Positions 7,892-15,789 of a stretch of 36,109 nucleotides of DNA are shown here, one piece after another. Each line of letters opens with the position of its first letter. Positions within the stretch are counted from its first letter, which is position 1. The notes beneath the pieces are model-generated. The model was not told the DNA's origin. It made no database searches and worked only from the letters and a program-made list of their open reading frames with translations. Origin of the DNA: an uncultured bacterium (lineage in GTDB: Bacteria > Spirochaetota > UBA4802 > JAGODF01); contig CAKZSV010000001.1 of assembly GCA_937921485.1 (NCBI GenBank), forward strand, positions 1 to 36,109, in the 5' to 3' direction. Both the position numbers and the translations under genes were made by a program.

Positions 7892-8134
7892 ATTTTTTGT
7901 GACGGGAACGCCTCCAACGACAAGGAGCTTTCGTACAATTATTGGACAGCGTCAAATGCAGATGGGAGTATTACAAGTTTGCATTGCGAAAATTGGAATA
8001 GGGGTGATAATGTCAGTTTACCGGATTTTTATTTTGGAAACCGCGGAACTCAAGATTCTACCTCGGATAGATGGCTTTTAGATTCCGGTATGGGTTGCGG
8101 TGAAACCCTTCCCATCCTCTGCATCTGCTGGTAG
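7892..8134 (+). pseudogene. C-terminal remnant of a DUF1554-like protein
   Basis: In the frame that stops at TAG 8132-8134 the translation holds YNYWTASNADGS, a cysteine, NW, FYFGNRGTQDSTSDRWL, and a closing CGETLPILCI. This order (W-T-x-NADG, C..NW, GxRG..xS.S..W, C..TL.xLCI) is the C-terminal pattern of DUF1554/Leptospira-type secreted lipoproteins. The frame is blocked upstream by TAA at 7889-7891 and has no start codon or signal peptide, so it is a truncated relic. A different frame over the same bases (7851-8081) looks like a shadow. Confidence 0.5.
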
Positions 8135-8136
8135 TG

Positions 8137-8171
8137 CCCTTCGAGAGCCTCAGGGAACACCTTCGAGAGCC
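8137..8171. repeat. short direct repeat CTTCGAGAGCC x2
   Basis: CTTCGAGAGCC occurs at 8139-8149 and 8161-8171, separated by TCAGGGAACAC. The whole resembles the dispersed CCCTTCGA-type intergenic repeats seen in many environmental genomes. It lies between the DUF1554-like relic and the DUF4143 gene. Confidence 0.45.
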
Positions 8172-8204
8172 GTAAAGTACCGTGTGGCCAATTACACCGA
8201 CGCG

Positions 8205-9392
8205 CTAAGCCAAAAATTTCCCCGGATCGTCGCAACTGCCTACTGAAAGCTTATTCCCTAAAGCCGCTTCTTCATTTTGAGAACACATCACAATTTTCTT
8301 TTCTATTTTATGCGGCGGTATTAATTTTTCAATTTCATTAAAAATTTCTCGTTTGTTATCCGGATCAAAAAACCATTTCGCCTCAATAAGTATAAGCTTT
8401 CCGCCTCGAGGAATAACAAAATCAACTTCATGGCCATAAGCATCTCTAAAAAAATATACATTTGGCTGCATTGCTTTGTTTGCATAATACCGTATGATCT
8501 GGCCGAAGCACAGTGTTTCAAAAACGCTTCCAAGAAGAGGGCTCGCCAGCAGTTCATCAACGGAGTGTATGCCAAGAAGGTAAAGCAGTAAGCCAGTGTC
8601 TAAAAAATATAATTTCGGCGTTTTTACTAATCGTTTGCCCAAGTTTTTATAATAGGGTGGTAGCAAATGTATTATGTTTGATATTTCGAGAGTAGTAAGC
8701 CAGCTTTTAAGGGTATGACCGCTTACGCCCACATCAGAAGCTAAACTGTTTAAAGAAAGCAGTTGTCCCGAGCGTACTGCTAACAATCTAAGAAATCTAT
8801 CAAAGTCACGGATGTTTTTTACATTAACAATCTGACGCACATCGCGTTCGATATAGGTTGCAATATAATCATTAAAGAATTCAAATGGATGGAGGTTTGC
8901 AGCATGTATTTCAGGGTAGCCCCCTAAGAACATATGATTTAATAGTGTATTGCGATTCATTTTTTCTTTTAAGCTTTTCAGTTCTTTAAGTGAAAGAGTA
9001 TAAAGATTCATGATGCCGATACGCCCGGCAAGACTCTCAGATACTCCTTCCATTAATGAAAATTTCTGCGAACCCGTTAAAAAAAATTGGCCGTTCACAG
9101 TTCTTTGCGCATCAATATGAACTTTTATATACCGCAGAAGTTCCGGCGCGTATTGAATTTCATCTATAATGAGGGGCGTGCCGTACTTTTGAAGAAAAAA
9201 ATCTCCAGCTTTCGCCGCCTCTTGAGCATGCAAAGGCACATCCAGGGTAATATATGAAATATCCGGAAATTCTTTTTTTAAAAGGCTCGTTTTCCCTGAT
9301 TGCCTGCAGCCTGTTACAAGAATCGCAGGACGCTTTTGCGCAAGCTTTTGCAATGCGTGAGATATTTCTCTTTCTATCCACATAAAATTCAT
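8205..9392 (-). CDS. AAA ATPase with C-terminal DUF4143 domain (second copy)
   Basis: A 395-residue paralogue of the protein at 4629-5822. Walker A is GCRQSGKT (28-35) and Walker B is LIIDEI (D77, E78). The shared landmarks FLTGSQKF, ATYIERDVR, PPYYKN and KTPKLYFLDTGLL are present. The C-terminal section FFRDAYGHEVDFVIP...LILIEAK keeps the E-x-D...ExK layout. The start is ATG 9392 or ATG 9383 (MWIE); neither has a clear ribosome binding site. A TTGACA lies upstream (about 9434) without a good -10 at the usual distance. The 3' end abuts the direct repeat and DUF1554-like relic. Function is unknown. Confidence 0.88.
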   Translation of the reverse strand: MNFMWIEREISHALQKLAQKRPAILVTGCRQSGKTSLLKKEFPDISYITLDVPLHAQEAAKAGDFFLQKYGTPLIIDEIQYAPELLRYIKVHIDAQRTVNGQFFLTGSQKFSLMEGVSESLAGRIGIMNLYTLSLKELKSLKEKMNRNTLLNHMFLGGYPEIHAANLHPFEFFNDYIATYIERDVRQIVNVKNIRDFDRFLRLLAVRSGQLLSLNSLASDVGVSGHTLKSWLTTLEISNIIHLLPPYYKNLGKRLVKTPKLYFLDTGLLLYLLGIHSVDELLASPLLGSVFETLCFGQIIRYYANKAMQPNVYFFRDAYGHEVDFVIPRGGKLILIEAKWFFDPDNKREIFNEIEKLIPPHKIEKKIVMCSQNEEAALGNKLSVGSCDDPGKFLA

Positions 9393-9518
9393 ATAATGTA
9401 GAACGGATGGTGATTATTTTAATAAAATATGTCAAGAATTAATGTATTCAAATTACGGATATTTTGAATCAGTACTTCGTATTATCCGAAGTGATAGTGC
9501 GAAATGTGCTATAGCGAA

Positions 9519-10256
9519 TTAATTTTTTAGCGTTTTCTGCAAATTTTCCACATGTCCTGAAAGTTCTTCTGAAAGCTGTCGGAACGAGTGAGAGATATTT
9601 GTAAGATTGTGATAGAACTGCTGGATCTCTTCGATCGATTCCTGCGACTGCGCCATCGCGGTGGAGTTTTTTTCGCTCAGTTCGGTGATATATCCCGTGT
9701 ACTTGAGTGAATTTTCGAGATGGTCGATGACCGTGTGGATATTTTTTTCCTGAGAAGCTACAAGCTGCTGAAATTTTAAGAAAAAAGACCTGTTGGTTTC
9801 AAGAAAACCGATGATTTCAGTCAAAGCTTTCGATGCTTCATCGATCTGCACAGACGCACTTAGAATCCTTTCGACCGAACGACCGATGATGCCGCTGATT
9901 TCCTTTGCCGAAGATTGGCTTTTATCTGCCAGCTTTGAGATTTCATCGGCAACGACGGCAAATCCCCGGCCATGCTCGCCCGCGCGTGCAGACTCAATGG
10001 ATGCATTGAGGGAAAGAAGATTCGTCTGGTCGGAGATTTCGTTAATCGTCTGCGATATTTCCTCAATCATTTTCGATTCATCGCGAAGCCGTTCAATCGT
10101 TTCGCGCGCCTCCTGCAGTTTGCGGTTACAGCCGTCGGACAGCTCTTTGATTTTTTTCGCTTCCGTGCTCGCCTCCTGCCCCGTTTCGGCGGCATTGAGC
10201 AAATCAGCTCCAAGGCCCCATTCCCCTCGAAAATCCCACTGAAAAAAAGAGGGCAA
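9519..10256 (-). pseudogene. chemoreceptor signalling domain, 3' half of a frameshifted gene
   Basis: The frame encodes a cytoplasmic methyl-accepting chemotaxis signalling domain. The hairpin tip [35 protein letters not shown]... is nearly canonical and is flanked by long heptad-type helices. It would contact CheA and CheW. The apparent start at 10256 is a TTG within the membrane part of the neighbouring frame and is unlikely to be real. The upstream half (10204-10698) overlaps by 53 bases and stops in a different frame, so a +1 shift is needed to join them. No methylation pentapeptide or CheB tether is evident. Read as one broken gene unless the frameshift is a sequencing error. Confidence 0.7.
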
Positions 10257-10698
10257 CTGAAATGAGAATTTCAGCCCATAATATGATGCGGTTCATCGGC
10301 GCCACAAGCGGAATCATGAGCACGAAAAAATATCCTCCCATGTACACCGGGTCGCCTTTCGCAAGGCCGGTGATGATGCCCGTGGCGATTTCCAGATATA
10401 AGCCGAGGATGGCGAGAAGGAACATGCTGCGGCGCTTCATAAAGCGGAAAAATTGCAATACAAACACCAACAGGGAAACGATTGTTAACCCATAGCGAAG
10501 AAGAAGAATCATCGGTTCACCGGGGCAGAGCTGCCTGTCAACAGCAATGTAATTCAGCCAGGGAAAGATACAAACGACTGAGGCCAGAAAAATAACTCGG
10601 CTGCACTGGTAGTGCAATTCACCGGCATAGGTGGCGGGGAATTCATCCCTCGAAAGAAATAGCACTTCTTTGATTTTTTCGAAAACCGGCAATGGCAT
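10204..10698 (-). pseudogene. membrane sensor domain, 5' half of the frameshifted chemoreceptor gene
   Basis: From ATG 10698 (164 residues) the protein has about five hydrophobic helices separated by short loops, in the style of integral-membrane sensing domains, and then stops at TGA 10204-10206 with the tail GMGPWS. The signalling domain continues in the next frame. A run of seven T's on the minus strand (about 10242-10248) lies in the overlap and is a natural place for an indel. A sixth helix and the usual linker before the signalling domain are missing, so part of the gene may also be deleted. A longer reading frame begins with TTG at 10737, without support. Confidence 0.6.
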
Positions 10699-10849
10699 AA
10701 TGCAATATATAGAAGTTGATAGTTGCGATTTTGTCAAATAGTAAATTTTAGAAGGTGATTGAATTGATATTTATAAAAAATTTTTCTTGACAGAAAGCAC
10801 CATAAAAAATGTTTGAAAAAGTCGTATTTTTGCGCACATGTTTCTGCGC

Positions 10850-10896
10850 CGGTGATGGAGTTCACCGCAACTGCCGCGTGGCTGATAACTCCTGAA
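10850..10896 (+). promoter_or_regulatory. fluoride riboswitch (crcB motif)
   Basis: The RNA from 10851 reads GGUGAUGGAGUUCACC, then GCAACUGCC, a four-base loop and GGCUGAUAACUCCU. This matches the crcB-motif layout. The first stem is GGUGA/UCACC (10851-10855 with 10862-10866). The second is GCC/GGC (1073-10875 range with 10880-10882), followed by the conserved CUGAU. The pseudoknot is GGAGU/ACUCC (10857-10861 with 10888-10892). The dynamin gene starts 35 bases downstream. No intrinsic terminator is visible in that gap, so control may be at translation. Downstream antiporter and enolase genes fit the known fluoride regulon. Confidence 0.85.
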
Positions 10897-10930
10897 CGAT
10901 TGTAGCAAACAGCGATTCGGGATATCGGCA

Positions 10931-12721
10931 ATGGCACAGCAGAACAGTTACACCTCAGCATCACACACATCTTCAAAAGAAAGTCCGAACCTGCATATTC
11001 TCCTTTCCTCTTTAAAGGAAACCGCGGCCGCTGAAAAGGAGTTCCGTTTTTTCGAGGAAAAGATTGCCGACATCGATGAGCGGTTGCGCGGCGAACGGGT
11101 GCATCTTGCCGTGCTCGGGCAGTTTAAGCGCGGGAAAAGTTCGTTTCTCAACGCGATTCTCCGGGCGCAGGTGCTGCCGACCTCGGTCATTCCGCTCACA
11201 TCCGTGCCGACATATCTTCGCCATGCGGGCACGAGGTCGGTTAAAATCCGATTTCAAGGTGGGCGGGAAGAATCATTTCAGTCCGATTCTGCGGATGAAT
11301 TGAGGGAGTATCTTTCGGGTTTTGTTTCCGAGGAAAAAAATCCGGAAAATACATTGCATGTTGAAGGCGTGGAGCTTTTCTTCGATTCTCAAATTTTAGA
11401 AAGAGGGGTAGTGCTCATCGATACTCCCGGCATTGGATCCACTCATCTGCACAACACGGAAGCCACGCTCAATTTCCTTCCTCTGTGCGATGCTGCGCTC
11501 TTTCTTCTTTCTGCAGATCCGCCTATCACCGAAACGGAAATCCTTTTTCTCAAAGAGGTGATGACGCGCGTCTCAAAGGTGTTTTTCATTCTCAATAAAA
11601 TCGATTATCTGTCCCCGTCGGAACAGCAGGAAGTCGCCGACTTCATAACGTCCGTTCTTCGTCAGAAGGTGATCGGCCAATCTGAAGTGGAATTGTATGC
11701 ACTATCGGCAAAACAGGCGCTCGATTCAGCGAGAATGAATGATTTGACTCTTTTACAAAAAAGCGGCATTCCGAAATTCGAAGAAAGACTCGAGCAATTC
11801 ATTGTACATGAAAAGAAAGATGTGCTTGCCGACGCGCTGAAGCGCAAAACGGCTGATATTGTAAATGACATGCTGATGCAAACGCGGATTTCACTGAAGG
11901 CGTTCAGGATGCCGGAAGAAGAGCTGAATCAGAAACTTGCGCTCTTTAATGAGAAAATTTCCGAGGCAGAACGTCAGAAGACGCTTTCTTCCGACATGCT
12001 CGCCGGCGACAGAAAACGGCTTATGCAGCTTCTGGAGGAGCAATCCGAGCTTTTGAGAAAAAAATCGCGGCAGCATTTGCATGGAATTATGAACAGCTTT
12101 TTTGAAAGCGGCGAAGAAGTGAAAGAGAATGATGTGCGGGCGGCGTTTTCCGCCGATATCCCGGTGTTCTTTGAGAAGGAGCTTGGCACGGTGTCGGATT
12201 TCTTCGACAAAAAAGTCGCGGAGATCATCGCCTTCCATCGGAAGCGGGCCGATGAAATCATCGACGCGGTGCGGAAAAGCGCTTCGGATGTTTTCGACAT
12301 TCCCTATCATGAACACGAGGGTTCTGTGGGGCTGGAATTCGTGCGCGAACCGTACTGGGTGCTGCATCAGTGGAAATCGACGCTGCTTCCGCTTCCGGAA
12401 GATCTCATCGACAGGTTGCTGCCGCGAAAGAGGCGTGAACGAAGAGTTCGCAAGCGCCTTGAGTCGCAGATTGAAGGGTTGGTGCTTTCGAATGTGGAAA
12501 ATCTCAGGTGGTCAACGCTTCAGAATCTGGATATGACCTTTCGCCGGTTCGTTTCGAACATCGATGCGGAATTCAAAGAAATCGTGGAAATTACCAAAGA
12601 AGCGGTCAATGCCGCAGTTGAAAAGCGGAAGCTCTATTCAGAAAGCATTGCCGAAAATGTTGCTCATCTGGAAAGCCTTGTTGAATCGCTTTCCCGCTAC
12701 ATGCAAAAGCTCAGCGGCTGA
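10931..12721 (+). CDS. bacterial dynamin-family GTPase
   Basis: A 596-residue dynamin-like protein. The GTPase motifs are complete: G1 GQFKRGKSS (63-71), the G2 threonine in TSVPT (91-94), G3 DTPG (164-167) and G4 NKID (222-225). Long charged helices follow that should form the stalk. A strongly basic patch (RKRRERRVRKR) near residues 500-510 could touch membranes; no true transmembrane helix is evident. Bacterial dynamins remodel or protect membranes. The ATG at 10931 has only a weak binding site, as expected if a riboswitch controls access. It is the first gene after the fluoride riboswitch and is followed 78 bases later by an antiporter. Confidence 0.88.
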   Translation: MAQQNSYTSASHTSSKESPNLHILLSSLKETAAAEKEFRFFEEKIADIDERLRGERVHLAVLGQFKRGKSSFLNAILRAQVLPTSVIPLTSVPTYLRHAGTRSVKIRFQGGREESFQSDSADELREYLSGFVSEEKNPENTLHVEGVELFFDSQILERGVVLIDTPGIGSTHLHNTEATLNFLPLCDAALFLLSADPPITETEILFLKEVMTRVSKVFFILNKIDYLSPSEQQEVADFITSVLRQKVIGQSEVELYALSAKQALDSARMNDLTLLQKSGIPKFEERLEQFIVHEKKDVLADALKRKTADIVNDMLMQTRISLKAFRMPEEELNQKLALFNEKISEAERQKTLSSDMLAGDRKRLMQLLEEQSELLRKKSRQHLHGIMNSFFESGEEVKENDVRAAFSADIPVFFEKELGTVSDFFDKKVAEIIAFHRKRADEIIDAVRKSASDVFDIPYHEHEGSVGLEFVREPYWVLHQWKSTLLPLPEDLIDRLLPRKRRERRVRKRLESQIEGLVLSNVENLRWSTLQNLDMTFRRFVSNIDAEFKEIVEITKEAVNAAVEKRKLYSESIAENVAHLESLVESLSRYMQKLSG

Positions 12722-12799
12722 GAGACTCTCGCCGGATACCGGACAGCAAAAACAATTGCATTTCAATTTTACATATGTAATTTCATCAAGGGGGTTATC

Positions 12800-14047
12800 A
12801 TGCTCGAACTTTTTACCATTGCAAGTATATGGCTCGCGCTTGCGGTCTTTTCAACAATTCTTGCAAATCGCCTCAAAATATCCATGGCGCTTATGGAAAT
12901 AATGGTCGGGGCGGGTGCGGGATATCTGTGTGCGAGATTTCTCGATCCGGATATCCTGCATCCGAATTCCGAATGGCTGAAATTTGTCGCGGGTGCGGGA
13001 GCAGTGCTTCTCACCTTTCTTGCGGGTGCCGAACTCGATCCGGCATCTTTAAAGGAAAAAGTGAAGGAAGTATCGGTTGTCGGCATGATTGGTTTTTTAG
13101 CGCCGTTTTTAGGATGCGCAGCGCTTGCATATTATGCCCTTCGGTGGGATCTGCGCGCAAGTTTGCTTGCCGGCGTGGCGCTTTCCACCACCTCGATGGC
13201 GGTTGTCTATGCGGTGATGCTTGAATATGGATTCAACAAAACAGAATACGGCAAAGGCATTCTGGGCGCCTGTTTCATCAACGACCTGGGTACGGTCATA
13301 GCGCTGGGCATCATTTTTGCTCCGTTTACCTATAAAACACTGGTTTTTGTGGTGATATGCGTGCTGGCGATGATGCTGCTTCCGGGCATCACTTCATGGC
13401 TCACACGGGTGTATGGAAACCGCACCGCGGCAATACGGACGAAATGGATTGTGTTTGTCCTCTTCGCCCTTGGCGCGCTTGCGCTGTGGGCGGGCAGCGA
13501 AGCAGTGCTTCCGGCATACATCGCGGGCATGGTGCTTGCGGGAAGTATTGCGCGAGATGAATTTTTTATGCGCAGGCTTCGTACGCTTACCATCGGTTTT
13601 CTCACACCGATTTATTTTTTGCGTGCGGGATTTCTGGTTTCAATTCCTGCCGTAGTTGCCGCGCCTCTGGTGTTTCTGGTTCTATTCGGGGGCAAGGTCA
13701 TATCAAAGATTTTCGGCCTGTATCCGGTCATCGGCATATTCCGTGAAAGCCAGAAGGAACGATGGTACTATACGCTGCTCATGTCCACGGGGCTCACCTT
13801 CGGTTCCATCTCGGCGCTGTATGGCCTCACCAACGGCATCGTAAATCGAGATCAGTATTCGTTCCTCATTGCCGCGGTCATTGCCAGCGCGGTGATTCCC
13901 ACGCTCATTGCAAACATGGCATTTCTGCCCGATCATCTGCTCGAAGCGCCCATGGCGGATGAAGAAATACCTCAGCTCGACCGTGCGGTGGATTTCTGGC
14001 GGAAGGAAGAGCTGGACCATTATCTGAAACAGGATCATGAGCGATAA
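12800..14047 (+). CDS. CPA2-family cation/proton antiporter
   Basis: A 415-residue membrane protein with about 12 hydrophobic helices, of the Na+(K+)/H+ exchanger CPA2 (Kef/NhaS-type) family. The first half carries the VGAGAGYL and LTFLAGAELD segments of the family. The ion-binding pair in helix 5 is ND (N161-D162, in FINDLGTVIALG). There is no C-terminal TrkA-N domain; the protein ends in a short charged tail. AAGGGGG lies five bases before the ATG. It follows the dynamin gene without a visible terminator, so it is probably read from the fluoride-riboswitch transcript. Antiporters of this broad type recur behind this riboswitch class. The ion carried cannot be read from sequence. Confidence 0.9.
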   Translation: MLELFTIASIWLALAVFSTILANRLKISMALMEIMVGAGAGYLCARFLDPDILHPNSEWLKFVAGAGAVLLTFLAGAELDPASLKEKVKEVSVVGMIGFLAPFLGCAALAYYALRWDLRASLLAGVALSTTSMAVVYAVMLEYGFNKTEYGKGILGACFINDLGTVIALGIIFAPFTYKTLVFVVICVLAMMLLPGITSWLTRVYGNRTAAIRTKWIVFVLFALGALALWAGSEAVLPAYIAGMVLAGSIARDEFFMRRLRTLTIGFLTPIYFLRAGFLVSIPAVVAAPLVFLVLFGGKVISKIFGLYPVIGIFRESQKERWYYTLLMSTGLTFGSISALYGLTNGIVNRDQYSFLIAAVIASAVIPTLIANMAFLPDHLLEAPMADEEIPQLDRAVDFWRKEELDHYLKQDHER

Positions 14048-14095
14048 ACCCGCAAGGTGGTATAAAGAAACCGGTAGCGTTATTGTAAAAACTGG

Positions 14096-14124
14096 TTTAC
14101 ATTTATTCCGCCATTGGCTTTAAT
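14096..14124 (+). promoter_or_regulatory. candidate promoter before enolase
   Basis: TTTACA (14096-14101), a 17-base spacer and TTTAAT (14119-14124), each one mismatch from consensus. The inverted heptamers TTACATT and AATGTAA flank the spacer and could form an operator. It would give enolase a transcript separate from the upstream antiporter. Confidence 0.45.
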
Positions 14125-14218
14125 GTAACAGCCGGCTACTGCTGCGTGCATTTTCTTAGATTGCAGTTCAGCCTGCGGCACTTATCTGCGGCATGTATCA
14201 TTTCAAAGGAGGAAGCAT

Positions 14219-15496
14219 ATGATAGGGAACATCAAAGAAGTGAGCGCGATTGAAATTTTAGATTCGCGGGGCAACCCAACCGTCAGAGTATTTATGAAGC
14301 TCGATAATGGTGTGAGGGTTTCATCATCCGTCCCCTCCGGCGCATCCACCGGTGAAAACGAAGCGGTGGAGCTTCGCGACGGCGATACGAAGCGCTATGA
14401 TGGCAAAGGAGTCTTGAAGGCGGTGTCCAATGTCAACACCATCATCGCACCAAAAGTGGTGGGGATGGACCCTTCGAAACAGAGTGAGCTGGACAGGCTT
14501 CTCATTGAACTCGATGGCACGCCGAACAAAGGGAAGCTTGGCGCAAATGCAATTCTTGCGGTATCGATGGCTGCGGCAAAAGCAAGTGCCGTTTCTGCGG
14601 GAGTGCCTCTGTATCAGTATCTGGGCGGCGCAGGCGCACGCCGGATTCCCGTTCCCATGATGAACATCTTAAATGGCGGCAAGCATGCCGAAAACAGCGT
14701 CGATTTTCAGGAGTTCATGGTAATGCCCATCGGAGCGCCGAATTTCGCGGAAGCGCTCCGCTACGGAGCCGAGACCTTTCATGCGTTGAAAAAAATTCTA
14801 ACGAAAAAAGGGTATTCAGTGGGCGTGGGCGATGAAGGCGGTTTTGCGCCCAATCTGAAGAGCAATGATGAAGCGTGCGAGGTAATCATCGAAGCGATTC
14901 AGGCGGCGGGATACGCACCGGGGAAAGATATAGCCCTTGCGCTCGATCCCGCAGCAAGTTCTTTCTGCGAAAAAGGAACGTACGTCCTTTCAAAATCGGG
15001 GCAGGGCAATAAAACCAGCGCGGAGATGACCGAACTCTATAAAAAATGGGTGGAAAAATATTACATCGTTTCGATTGAAGATGGCCTTGATGAAAATGAC
15101 TGGGATGGTTTCAAAGCTCATACCGCCGCGCTCGGAGATAAAATTCAGATTGTCGGCGATGACATTTTTGTCACCAATCCACAATTCGTTGCGCGCGGCA
15201 TTAAAGAAAAATCTGCAAATTCAGTGCTCATAAAGCTCAATCAGATAGGCACGGTGAGCGAAACCATCGATACCATAAACCTCTGCCGCAAAGCCGGCTG
15301 GGGATATGTGATTTCTCATCGCTCTGGAGAAACCGAAGACGATTTCATGGCCGATTTTGCCGTCGCCATGGGCGGCGGACAGATTAAAACGGGTTCCGCC
15401 TGCCGCAGCGAGCGCATCTGCAAATACAACCGGCTGCTCGAGATTGAACACGAACTTGGAAAAGCTGCGCTGTTCGGCAATCCTTTCGCGAAATAA
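14219..15496 (+). CDS. eno: enolase (phosphopyruvate hydratase)
   Basis: A 425-residue enolase, the usual length; it converts 2-phosphoglycerate to phosphoenolpyruvate in glycolysis. Landmarks in order: the N-terminal [10 protein letters not shown]; the mobile loop [35 protein letters not shown]; the catalytic region GDEGGFAPN; the metal ligands in [12 protein letters not shown] and GDD; and the signature [14 protein letters not shown] followed by [23 protein letters not shown] lies five bases before the ATG, the strongest ribosome binding site in the window. A near-perfect terminator follows. Enolase is a classic fluoride target, which gives meaning to the riboswitch two genes upstream, though a separate promoter may also serve it. 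Confidence 0.98.
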   Translation: MIGNIKEVSAIEILDSRGNPTVRVFMKLDNGVRVSSSVPSGASTGENEAVELRDGDTKRYDGKGVLKAVSNVNTIIAPKVVGMDPSKQSELDRLLIELDGTPNKGKLGANAILAVSMAAAKASAVSAGVPLYQYLGGAGARRIPVPMMNILNGGKHAENSVDFQEFMVMPIGAPNFAEALRYGAETFHALKKILTKKGYSVGVGDEGGFAPNLKSNDEACEVIIEAIQAAGYAPGKDIALALDPAASSFCEKGTYVLSKSGQGNKTSAEMTELYKKWVEKYYIVSIEDGLDENDWDGFKAHTAALGDKIQIVGDDIFVTNPQFVARGIKEKSANSVLIKLNQIGTVSETIDTINLCRKAGWGYVISHRSGETEDDFMADFAVAMGGGQIKTGSACRSERICKYNRLLEIEHELGKAALFGNPFAK

Positions 15497-15528
15497 AGTT
15501 TCAGTACATACGTCAGTTGCGTTCTCTG

Positions 15529-15567
15529 CCGGGGTGTGTGGTGCAATTACACACCCCGGTTTTGTTA
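15529..15567 (+). terminator. Rho-independent terminator after enolase
   Basis: An 11-bp perfect stem (15529-15539 with 15549-15559), with GGGGTGTGT pairing to ACACACCCC, has a nine-base loop and is followed by TTTTGTTATT. It lies 33 bases after the eno stop codon. Confidence 0.9.
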
Positions 15568-15625
15568 TTCATATTGAATTTCACAATTATTGAGTAGACA
15601 GGAAATGTGAATAATTTCGGAGAAT

Positions 15626-15740
15626 AAGGGAACTTCTAAAAACTGTTTTAAAGGATGTTCCCTTGTGGGCACAATACATAGGTAAAAACCGCTTTCTTTG
15701 ATGCTAATTTTAAGGATGAAAGCGGTTTTTAGAGGTGCCC
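15626..15740 (-). repeat. two-hairpin intergenic repeat, copy B
   Basis: This 115-bp copy is in the opposite orientation to copies A and C. The AAGGGAAC/GTTCCC module comes first (15626-15664), then the GTGGGCAC...GGTGCCC module with a 13-bp inner stem of AAAAACCGCTTTC and its complement. It ends 50 bases before the HMG-CoA reductase start codon, so it lies in that gene's promoter or leader region. Confidence 0.9.
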
Positions 15741-15789
15741 ATAATCGCATTCATTGAATGTACGTTTTTTATGTTTCAGGAGGCAGATG

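Noticed and set aside
7851..8081. A 76-codon plus-strand frame over the DUF1554-like relic.
   Set aside because: The other frame gives the meaningful protein pattern, so this one is a shadow.
9474..9492. ACTTCG/CGAAGT hairpin after the chemoreceptor gene.
   Set aside because: A six-base stem with no T-tract; not convincing as a terminator.
10787..10792. TTGACA upstream of the fluoride riboswitch as its promoter.
   Set aside because: No clear -10 at normal spacing; the true promoter cannot be placed by eye.
14048..14218. A second riboswitch before enolase.
   Set aside because: I looked for the crcB motif and others here; only a promoter-like pair and short repeats of TGCGGCA are visible.
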